A DNA stretch of 64,000 bases from NCBI RefSeq assembly GCF_000831645.3, contig NZ_CP012559.1:744001-808000 (forward strand). The letters are read 5' to 3'. The translations under genes were made by a program, and so were the position numbers. Source of the DNA: Companilactobacillus heilongjiangensis (GTDB lineage Bacteria; Bacillota; Bacilli; Lactobacillales; Lactobacillaceae). The notes below the pieces were generated by a model that was given only the letters and a program-made list of their open reading frames with translations, did no database searches and was not told the DNA's origin. Within the stretch, counting starts at the first letter, position 1, and each line of letters opens with the position of its first letter. Positions 44,554-51,868 of this stretch are shown here, piece after piece.

Positions 44554-45894
44554 ATGTCACAAATTAAATTTGATGATTCAAAATTAAGCAAGTTTATTCA
44601 AGATAATGAACTTGGCGAAATGCAAGCACTTGTTAGTGCTGCTGACGATGAATTACGTAAGGGTACCGGTGCTGGTGCTGACTTCCGTGGTTTCATCGAC
44701 TTGCCTGTTGATTATGACAAGGATGAATTCGCTCGCATTAAGAAAGCTGCTAAAAAGATCCAATCTGATTCAGAAGTATTTATCGGAATTGGTATTGGTG
44801 GTTCATACTTAGGTGCCCGTGCTGCAATCGACTTCCTAAGCTCATCATTCTATAACGTTAAGAATGAAAAAGATGTCCCAGAAGTTTACTTCTGTGGTAA
44901 CTCAATTTCTCCAAACTACATTGCTGATTTACTAGAAGTTATCGGTGACCGTGACTTCAGTATCAACGTTATTTCAAAATCTGGTACAACTACAGAACCT
45001 TCAATCGCTTTCCGTATTTTGAAGGCTAAATTGATTGAAAAATATGGTGTTGATGGTGCCAAGGGCCGTATCTATGCTACAACAGACCGTGCTAAGGGTG
45101 CTTTGAAGACTGAATCAGATGCTGAAGGCTACGAAGAATTCGTTGTTCCTGATGATATCGGTGGTCGTTTCTCAGTTCTTACAGCCGTTGGTTTATTGCC
45201 AATTGCCGTTGCTGGTATCGACATCGACAAGTTGATGGAAGGTGCTGCACAATCACGTGAAGACTACTCATCAGCTGATCTTACAAAGAACGATGCTTAC
45301 AAGTATGCTGCTTTGAGAAATATCTTATACCGTAAAGGTTACACAACAGAATTGCTAGAAAACTACGAACCAAACGTTCAATACTTTGGCGAATGGTGGA
45401 AGCAATTGATGGGTGAATCTGAAGGTAAAGATCAAAAGGGTATCTACCCATCATCAGCTAACTTCTCAACTGACTTGCACTCATTAGGTCAATATATCCA
45501 AGAAGGTCGTCGTAACCTTATGGAAACTGTTGTTCTAATCGACACACCAAGACATGATGTTACAATCCCTGCCGAAAAAGATAATCTTGACGGCTTGAAG
45601 TACTTGGAAAACAAGTCAATGGACTTTGTTAACAAGAAGGCTTACGAAGGTGTTGTTCTTGCACATACTGACGGTGGCGTTCCTGTTATGTCAGTTCACA
45701 TTGAAAAACAAGATGCCTTTAACTTAGGCTACTTGATGTACTTCTTCGAAATTGCTGTTGGTATTTCTGGTTACTTGAACGGTATTAACCCATTCAACCA
45801 ACCAGGTGTTGAAGCATACAAGAGAAATATGTTTGGTCTTCTAGGTCGTCCTGGCTATGAAGAACTAGGTAAAGAATTAAACAAGCGTCTATAA
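44554..45894 (+). CDS. pgi: Glucose-6-phosphate isomerase
   Basis: The glycolytic isomerase converting glucose 6-phosphate and fructose 6-phosphate, 446 residues, normal for the Bacillota form. Visible: [40 protein letters not shown] (SIS phosphate-binding loop), [19 protein letters not shown], the catalytic Glu in [19 protein letters not shown], and [16 protein letters not shown] at the C-terminus. The codon choice is more biased than in neighbours, as expected for a highly expressed gene. GGAGGAGAG precedes the ATG; the terminator is at 45912-45943. It also feeds sugar released by the mannosidase locus into glycolysis. Confidence 0.97.
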   Translation: MSQIKFDDSKLSKFIQDNELGEMQALVSAADDELRKGTGAGADFRGFIDLPVDYDKDEFARIKKAAKKIQSDSEVFIGIGIGGSYLGARAAIDFLSSSFYNVKNEKDVPEVYFCGNSISPNYIADLLEVIGDRDFSINVISKSGTTTEPSIAFRILKAKLIEKYGVDGAKGRIYATTDRAKGALKTESDAEGYEEFVVPDDIGGRFSVLTAVGLLPIAVAGIDIDKLMEGAAQSREDYSSADLTKNDAYKYAALRNILYRKGYTTELLENYEPNVQYFGEWWKQLMGESEGKDQKGIYPSSANFSTDLHSLGQYIQEGRRNLMETVVLIDTPRHDVTIPAEKDNLDGLKYLENKSMDFVNKKAYEGVVLAHTDGGVPVMSVHIEKQDAFNLGYLMYFFEIAVGISGYLNGINPFNQPGVEAYKRNMFGLLGRPGYEELGKELNKRL

Positions 45895-45911
45895 TTTATA
45901 ATAATTAATTT

Positions 45912-45943
45912 GGTAGTAGTCTATTAGGCTGCTGCCTTTTTTT
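45912..45943 (+). terminator. Intrinsic terminator after pgi
   Basis: ggtagtag pairs with ctgctgcc (two wobbles) around tctattagg, followed by seven T. Confidence 0.82.
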
Positions 45944-45958
45944 ATTGTATTGAAAGAC

Positions 45959-46144
45959 TGCCGCCTACGGGTTCCAGTGATTCCGACGCTATGGACCGGT
46001 GCGAGCCAAAGTACGGTCTCGCGCCTCGATTTTGAGCTTCGCATGGTGCGCGAATCTCAAAATACGTCAGTGGTGTAAGAGCAGAAAATCGCTGCTCTAA
46101 CGCCACTCTCATAGCTGTCTCCATCACTGGAACCCGTAGGCTAA
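45959..46144 (-). repeat. Cloverleaf repeat R6
   Basis: Read on the minus strand. The outer stem 45963-45980 pairs perfectly with 46124-46141 (18 bp, gcctacgggttccagtga). Arm A is a tagagcag/ctgctctta hairpin, arm B attttgagattcgc/gcgaagctcaaaat, arm C ggcgcgag/ctcgcacc. Ends TTAGCC and GGCGGCA as in R5. It follows the pgi terminator directly and is head-to-head with R7, 146 bp away. Confidence 0.9.
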
Positions 46145-46290
46145 TGTGTTTGATAAGGTCTGTTGTCTTGAATCGGATACTTCTGATTGCTTGATAATTG
46201 CTTTGGATTAATAAATTAATCAGAAATTAAAAATAAATAGCTATGATAGATTGGATTTAAACTTAGATATGAGTCAAGTATGTATAAATG

Positions 46291-46482
46291 AGTCGGAGGA
46301 GATGGGAGAGAGGATTCACCCGCTGTGGGTGTGGCGTTACGGCTTTAGCCGTTACACCACCGGGCGTGTTTGGAGACTTACCGGTCTTTGGTAAGGCTTC
46401 AAACCGAGGTTCGAGACCGCACTGTGGCTCGGACAGGTCCGCATAGCAGGTGAAATCCTCTCTTCCAGCTCCGGAGACGGCA
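46291..46482 (+). repeat. Cloverleaf repeat R7
   Basis: The outer stem 46298-46320 pairs with 46449-46472 (about 22 bp with one mismatch, a wobble and a bulged base). It continues into gctgtgg/ccgcatagc. Arm A is TGGCGTTACGGC/GCCGTTACACCA, arm B gagacttacc/ggtaaggctt, arm C ggttcgag/ctcggaca. Compared with R9 the stem differs at several paired positions that change together. It lies upstream and in sense of the L,D-transpeptidase gene. Confidence 0.92.
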
Positions 46483-46556
46483 GAAATCCTAACATTAGTG
46501 AAAAATCCATTGTGCGATATTAATACCTGTATTATTATTAGAACACGGGGGATTTT

Positions 46557-47177
46557 ATGCTTAAAAATAAAAAGATTATAACGGCAGTCATTGCCATTGT
46601 TGGAGTATTAGCGATTGCTCTTGTTGCTTTTGCCATAAATGCTAATGATACACACTCAGTTGAGGCTGAACCTAAGACAACTAAAGTTTCTAAGAAGGCT
46701 AAAGCTAAAGCCGCCAAAAAAGCTGCAGCTAAAAAGAAAGATTTGGATGAATGGAAGCATCCCTCTGAATCGAAAGCCTATCCAGATCTGAATAAATATA
46801 AGGATGCTTATATCGAAGTATCAATTGCCAAACAAAGAGTTTATATTAAAAATGATAATGATGTTCTTTACACTATGAAAGCCGCTACTGGTAGTAAGGA
46901 TTCACCAACTCCAAAGGGGAATTTCCAAATTCAAAATCGTGGCGATCACTTCTACAATGCTGAATCTAAGGAAGGCGCCAACTATTGGACTTCTTTCAAG
47001 GATTGGGGCGTTTATTTGTTCCATTCTGTACCAACTGATGAAAAGGGAAAGTACGTTGAAAGTGAAGCTCACAAATTGGGGAAACCTTCAAGTCATGGCT
47101 GTGTCAGATTAACGATTCCTGATGCTAAGTGGATCAATTCGACTGTTCCTGACGGGATGAAAGTCATTGTTAAATAA
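46557..47177 (+). CDS. L,D-transpeptidase (YkuD domain) with signal anchor
   Basis: A membrane-anchored or secreted wall enzyme of 206 residues that links peptidoglycan peptides through L,D bonds or hydrolyses them. Residues 7-28 are one hydrophobic segment, 40-65 a Lys/Ala-rich linker, and 83-206 the YkuD domain with ATGSKDSPTPKGNF and the catalytic SSHGCVRL (His180, Cys182). GGGGGATTTT precedes the ATG. It is alone with its own terminator, with repeat R7 upstream. Confidence 0.92.
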   Translation: MLKNKKIITAVIAIVGVLAIALVAFAINANDTHSVEAEPKTTKVSKKAKAKAAKKAAAKKKDLDEWKHPSESKAYPDLNKYKDAYIEVSIAKQRVYIKNDNDVLYTMKAATGSKDSPTPKGNFQIQNRGDHFYNAESKEGANYWTSFKDWGVYLFHSVPTDEKGKYVESEAHKLGKPSSHGCVRLTIPDAKWINSTVPDGMKVIVK

Positions 47178-47195
47178 ATTAATTGAAAACATGCA

Positions 47196-47240
47196 AAAAG
47201 CTCTCAGTAAATCTAAGTTGATTTACCGAGGGCTTTTTTT
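47196..47240. terminator. Bidirectional terminator between L,D-transpeptidase and GH92 genes
   Basis: aaaaagctctcagtaaatc pairs with gatttaccgagggcttttt (small mismatches). It serves both converging genes; the GH92 stop overlaps its right edge. Confidence 0.87.
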
Positions 47241-49395
47241 AGTTGTTGCTTAATGAGAATGGTAACTCTTCGTTATTAGCATCTGCGGGTAATAAACATA
47301 AGTTTGAAACGAGTTCACCGCCTGATGTCAGTTGGTCTTGCTTGATAAAACGTTGCGATAATTTTTTGCCATTCAAAAGACGTGATTCAACGAATTGATT
47401 TTGAGGATAGTTACGTTTTGATCTGATAGTGAATTTCTTGTTGTCTTGAAGATTTAGGACGATTTTATCGAATTGCGAAATACCAAAAACGTATTCGTCT
47501 GTTCCTGGACAAACAGGGTAGAAGCCGAGGCATGCGAAGACATACCAAGCTGACATTGAGCCGTTATCTTCGTCTCCAGGGTAGCCGTCGATTGAATCGT
47601 TGAATTGGTTTGATAACTGTTTGACTAATAATTGCGTGTATTCAGGGTGGTCAGTGTAGGCGAATAGATAGGGCAGGTGGAAACTTGGCTGGTTGGAAAT
47701 GGCGATTTGACCAAAGTCGATTGCTGACATTTCAGTCATTTCGTGAATTTGAAACCCATAGCCACCAACATTGAAACTTGGTTTTTGGTTAGCTAATTTA
47801 ATTAACGTCTGCTCAAAAGTTAAATCTTCACTGTAAAGCTCCTTGAGGCCATTAACATCGTGATAGACGGCAAAACTGTTTTGCCATGAGCTGCCTTCAG
47901 TGTAGTCATCGCCCCAACTGATAGAATCGAAATCAGGTTTAAATTCACCTTCTGAATCCTTAGGACGCATCAAGCCGGTTTCAGGGTCAAAAATATTTTG
48001 ATAGTTTAAAGCGGACTTTTCATATTTGGCCGCCAGTTCATCATTGCCAACTAGTTTGGCTACTTGTGAAATACAAAAATCACTGAAAGTATAATCGAGC
48101 GTTTGATTAACTGATTCCTTGTATTTATCAAATGGGAGGTAACCGTAGGAATTGAAGTCGCCCATACCGACTCGACCTAAGCGTTCATCAGAGCTTTCAA
48201 CATTGGCACCTTTGAGCATGGCGTCTAAGAACTGTTGCATTTCGTCCGGTGTCAAAATTCCTTTAACGGAAGCATCAGCGATAACGGCATCAATCAAGGT
48301 ACCAGGCATCATTCCACGTTCCTCGGGAGCAAGCCACTTTGGCAGATAACCGCTCTCTAAGAAGCTGTTGTAGAATCCTAGAAGCATTTGATGGTACTCA
48401 TCCTTAGCCAGTAATGAGAATAGTGGGTAAACACTCTTACTTGTGTCCCAGAAACCATTATTCATGTATAAATAGCCTGGTTTTACTTGATTATTGTATA
48501 GATCATAGTGGATCGGATCGTTATTTTCGTCAATCTCATAACATTTTTGTGGAAAGAGGAAAACACGGTATAAACAATGATAGAAAGTCGACACTTTAGT
48601 ACGATTTCTGTCAGTCACGTCAACCAAGTCTAAGTAGTGTTGCCAGCCATCTTGAGCAAGCTGTTTAACATTTTCAAAAGTGGAATTATTTAAACGAGTT
48701 AGAGCAACATCAGCTTGTTCAAAACTGATAAATGAAGTTGCCAAACGGACATTGATTTCATCAGTATCCTCAAAAGAAAGAATCATCCAATCGTAATCGG
48801 GGTTCGTCTGATGCAACGTGACAGTTGATTGAATCTTTTTATCAAATTTCAATTTAGCATAAAATTTAAAATCATCGTTAAAGTGAGCGTCAAAGTTTTG
48901 CACAAGTAAATCTAATTCATCTTGATTGGCGTTTAATTTGAATTGACCTTTTTTAGGAATATGAACGATAACCTTAGGTTCACTGCGGTCAAAGCTGTAC
49001 TTGAAAATAGCTCCATATTCAGTGGGGGCAACTTGTGTACGGACTTCGTATCTCTGATCATAGATGGAAATCTGGTGAGGATTAAAAATTGCCTCGTCAG
49101 GTCGATAGGAACCCACTTGATCAAAAGATTTACTACTAATATCAATTCTTCCAGTAGCGCCAGTCAATGTGAAGGCAGAAAAATCGCCAATCCATGGACT
49201 GGGTTGGTGGGTGATTTTAATACCGGCAAATTGATGGGAAGTCGGCGAGAAGTACCAAGATGTATCTTCAAAAGTAGTTTGTGGAACAAAATAATTCATT
49301 CCGAAAGGAACACCAGTGTATGGCAGAGTATTCCCATGTGAAAAATCAGCAGTGTTGTTAGTACCTTGTCGAGTGTCGATTTGTGAAACTTGCAT
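47239..49395 (-). CDS. GH92 alpha-mannosidase
   Basis: A calcium-dependent exo-alpha-mannosidase (family 92, mostly alpha-1,2-linkages), 718 residues without signal peptide, so cytoplasmic. Support: the N-terminal beta-sandwich (DTRQGTNNTADFSHGNTLPYTGVPFGMNYFVPQT, HQPSPWIGDF), the (alpha/alpha)6 part with FWDTSKSVYPLFSLL, GMMPGTLIDAVIADASVKG, and the hallmark GYPGDEDNGSMSAWYVFACLGFYPVCPG. It is translated 2 bp after the GntR-type regulator, whose end holds its ribosome site (CTAGGAGACTAATA). It likely trims imported high-mannose glycans together with GH38 and GH125. Confidence 0.93.
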   Translation of the reverse strand: MQVSQIDTRQGTNNTADFSHGNTLPYTGVPFGMNYFVPQTTFEDTSWYFSPTSHQFAGIKITHQPSPWIGDFSAFTLTGATGRIDISSKSFDQVGSYRPDEAIFNPHQISIYDQRYEVRTQVAPTEYGAIFKYSFDRSEPKVIVHIPKKGQFKLNANQDELDLLVQNFDAHFNDDFKFYAKLKFDKKIQSTVTLHQTNPDYDWMILSFEDTDEINVRLATSFISFEQADVALTRLNNSTFENVKQLAQDGWQHYLDLVDVTDRNRTKVSTFYHCLYRVFLFPQKCYEIDENNDPIHYDLYNNQVKPGYLYMNNGFWDTSKSVYPLFSLLAKDEYHQMLLGFYNSFLESGYLPKWLAPEERGMMPGTLIDAVIADASVKGILTPDEMQQFLDAMLKGANVESSDERLGRVGMGDFNSYGYLPFDKYKESVNQTLDYTFSDFCISQVAKLVGNDELAAKYEKSALNYQNIFDPETGLMRPKDSEGEFKPDFDSISWGDDYTEGSSWQNSFAVYHDVNGLKELYSEDLTFEQTLIKLANQKPSFNVGGYGFQIHEMTEMSAIDFGQIAISNQPSFHLPYLFAYTDHPEYTQLLVKQLSNQFNDSIDGYPGDEDNGSMSAWYVFACLGFYPVCPGTDEYVFGISQFDKIVLNLQDNKKFTIRSKRNYPQNQFVESRLLNGKKLSQRFIKQDQLTSGGELVSNLCLLPADANNEELPFSLSNN

Positions 49396-49397
49396 TA

Positions 49398-50441
49398 TTA
49401 GTCTCCTAGCTTTTGAATTGATTGACGTTTGATTAAAGTGACGGGGATAACTGTTCGTTCTGGAGCAATGTAGGCGGGGTCGTTGATGATTTTTAGTAAA
49501 ATCTTAGCCGAATGTTGACCTAACGAAACGAAGTTTTGGTCAATTGTGGTTAGCGCAGGATAGCTCAGTTTTGATGCTTGAATATTATCGAAACCAACTA
49601 TGGAAAGGTCTTGCGGTATTTTAATATCGAAATCACGTAATTCGTTCATGATTTTAATAGCCACAACGTCATTTTCGATGACTAATGCAGTGATATTGTT
49701 GGTTTTAATCTGCTGGACCAAGTCGGTTAAGTCGTCATCCTGTTCAAGATTAATTTTCAAAACTGAAGGAACAGTCTGTTTTTCGTTTAATGCTGAAAGG
49801 TAGCCGAAGAAACGTGACCTGACAGATGCCTCGCTCAACTTGGGCGTGACCATTAGGTATGAAATGTTTCGATGTTTATTTTTCAACAATTCTTTAGTGG
49901 CCAAGAAGCCACCATTAAAGTTATCCGAAGTTACGGCGGGAATGGGTAGGTCTTCGAAGAACTTATCCAAAATGACAATTGGCACGTTGTGGAGATATAA
50001 ATTGGTGATAGTTTCAATCTCTTTATCGAGTGTTTCGATGTAATAAATGACCCCTTCGGCAGATTTTACCCGATCCATCGGTAATTTTCGAAAGACTTCA
50101 TTTGTGATAGTAGTTAATTGATATTTATCACCTAGGACTTGCAACAAGCCATTGGTATAATCACCAAATTCATTATTGTTAGCAAAAGGGATTACGAAAA
50201 TAATCTCTTTTTTTTGTATTGTTTCTAATGCGTCTTTTTGAACAATTGTCCCAACTCCGGCTTGGCGTGTGACCAAACCATCGTTTTCCAATTCGGTTAA
50301 AGCACGCTTAGATGTGATTCGACTAACTTTATAGTCAGCAGCTAGTTGAATTTCACTTGGGAGTTTATCTCCAATTGAATATTTTTTATTAATTATGTCG
50401 TCTTTTAAACTTTGATATATCAGCTTATATTTCGGTTCCAT
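49398..50441 (-). CDS. GntR-type regulator with LacI-like sugar-binding domain (AraR-like)
   Basis: A 347-residue repressor. The N-terminal winged helix of the GntR family (YKLIYQSLKDDIINKKYSIGDKLPSEIQLAADYKVSRITSKRALTELENDGLVTRQAGVGTIV, residues 5-67) is joined to a periplasmic-binding/LacI-type effector domain (about 75-347; SAEGVIYYIETLDKEIE, PAVTSDNFNGGFLATKELL, SIVGFDNIQASKLSYPALTTIDQN). It is cotranscribed with GH92 and divergent from the GH125-GH38 operon, so it probably controls both in response to a mannose-containing sugar. Confidence 0.9.
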   Translation of the reverse strand: MEPKYKLIYQSLKDDIINKKYSIGDKLPSEIQLAADYKVSRITSKRALTELENDGLVTRQAGVGTIVQKDALETIQKKEIIFVIPFANNNEFGDYTNGLLQVLGDKYQLTTITNEVFRKLPMDRVKSAEGVIYYIETLDKEIETITNLYLHNVPIVILDKFFEDLPIPAVTSDNFNGGFLATKELLKNKHRNISYLMVTPKLSEASVRSRFFGYLSALNEKQTVPSVLKINLEQDDDLTDLVQQIKTNNITALVIENDVVAIKIMNELRDFDIKIPQDLSIVGFDNIQASKLSYPALTTIDQNFVSLGQHSAKILLKIINDPAYIAPERTVIPVTLIKRQSIQKLGD

Positions 50442-50504
50442 ATGTCCAAATCCTTTCTATTGCTTATAATATAGCACATAATTTTGGAAAAAGAACTAGT
50501 TTTT

Positions 50505-50525
50505 TGTAAACGCATGCATTATACT
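50505..50525 (+). promoter_or_regulatory. Cre-like box and -10 element of the GH125-GH38 operon
   Basis: tgtaaacgcatgca (50505-50518) fits the cre consensus at 12 of 14 positions and directly precedes a -10 TATACT (50520-50525). The box lies within the promoter spacer, so binding would block transcription. The -35 is weak. The 50442-50562 gap is the shared divergent control region with the GntR-type gene. Confidence 0.6.
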
Positions 50526-50562
50526 AATTGGGCAAATGATATATCAATTGGAGGATTTGAAA

Positions 50563-51855
50563 TTGACAAAACAAATAATTTCACCAGATATTAAACAATT
50601 CATGTCACAAGTCACTGAAAAGGCCGGTGCAGAGCATGCTGACTGGGCCAAGGTCTTCAATGTTACCTATGCCAATACACTTGAAACAACGGTTAAAAAG
50701 ATTGCGGATGATGATAAATTCATTTTGACAGGCGATATTCCAGCAATGTGGCAACGCGATTCGACTTGCCAAGTTCGACCATATTTAGTAATGGCGCAAC
50801 AAATTCCGGAAGTATCTGATTTTATTCGTGGCGTCGTTAAACGTCAATTCTTCAATATGAATCATGATCCGTATGCTAATGCATTCAACAGTGAACCCAA
50901 CAATGCTGGTCACCAAAAGGATCACACTGAGATGACACCTTGGATTTGGGAACGTAAATTTGAAATTGATTCACTCTGTTTTCCAGTTCAATTGGCATAT
51001 TTATTATTCAAAAATACTGGTCGAATCGATCATTTCGACGCTGATTTTGTCAGTGGTATCAAAAAAATGCTAAACGTCTTTGAAATTGAACAGCATCATA
51101 TGACTAAGTCAGAGTACCGCTTTGAAAGAGATGATGACCGTCCCGAAGATACGCTGACTCACAATGGTTTAGGTTCACCAGTTAAGGAAACAGGGATGAT
51201 TTGGTCAGCCTTTCGTCCGAGCGATGATGCTTGTGTTTACGGATATTTAGTTCCAGCCAATATGTTTGCCGTTTTGGTTTTGGACTATGTGCAAGAAATT
51301 TTCAGCAGTGTGTTGGATGATGCCAAAATTGTCGACCGCGCTAAAAAACTACAGTCAGAAATTCGTTCAGGAATTGAAGAATACGGTACGACTACTAATG
51401 CGGCGGGCGAAAGAATTTATGCCTATGAAACAGATGGCTTAGGAAACTTTTTAATTATGGATGATGGAAATGTCCCTAATCTATTGAGTGCTCCATATTT
51501 ACATTATGTAGACTTGGACGATTCCACTTATGTAAATACCAGAAAAACTATTTTAAGTCCAGAAAATCCTTATTATTATGCTGGAAAATATGGCAAAGGG
51601 TTGGGCAGTCCGCACACACCTAAGAATTATATTTGGCATATTGCTTTAGCAATTCAAGGTTTAACATCCAATGACCAAGCAGAAAAAGCTCGTTTGTTGG
51701 AAAATATGGTTCAAACAACTGCTGGAACCAACATGATGCACGAAGGATTCAACGTTGATAATCCAAAAGAATATACGCGTGAATGGTTCTCTTGGGCCAA
51801 TATGATGTATTGCGAACTATTCTTAAACTATTTCGACTACAAAATTAAGGAATAA
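50563..51855 (+). CDS. GH125 exo-alpha-1,6-mannosidase
   Basis: A cytoplasmic mannosidase of about 430 residues. Support: LTGDIPAMWQRDSTCQVRPYL, the ANAFNSEPNNAGHQKD loop, PWIWERKFEIDSLCFPVQLAYLLF, IWSAFRPSDDACVYGYLVPANMFA and GLGSPHTPKNYIWHIALAIQGLTS, all typical of family 125. I place the start at the TTG at 50563, because GGAGG at 50550-50554 is correctly spaced and the -10 at 50520 leaves the ATG at 50536 with almost no leader or ribosome site. It lies 13 bp before the GH38 gene. Family 125 acts on alpha-1,6 (and similar) mannose links of N-glycan cores. Confidence 0.92.
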   Translation: MTKQIISPDIKQFMSQVTEKAGAEHADWAKVFNVTYANTLETTVKKIADDDKFILTGDIPAMWQRDSTCQVRPYLVMAQQIPEVSDFIRGVVKRQFFNMNHDPYANAFNSEPNNAGHQKDHTEMTPWIWERKFEIDSLCFPVQLAYLLFKNTGRIDHFDADFVSGIKKMLNVFEIEQHHMTKSEYRFERDDDRPEDTLTHNGLGSPVKETGMIWSAFRPSDDACVYGYLVPANMFAVLVLDYVQEIFSSVLDDAKIVDRAKKLQSEIRSGIEEYGTTTNAAGERIYAYETDGLGNFLIMDDGNVPNLLSAPYLHYVDLDDSTYVNTRKTILSPENPYYYAGKYGKGLGSPHTPKNYIWHIALAIQGLTSNDQAEKARLLENMVQTTAGTNMMHEGFNVDNPKEYTREWFSWANMMYCELFLNYFDYKIKE

Positions 51856-51868
51856 AGGTAGAAAAAAC

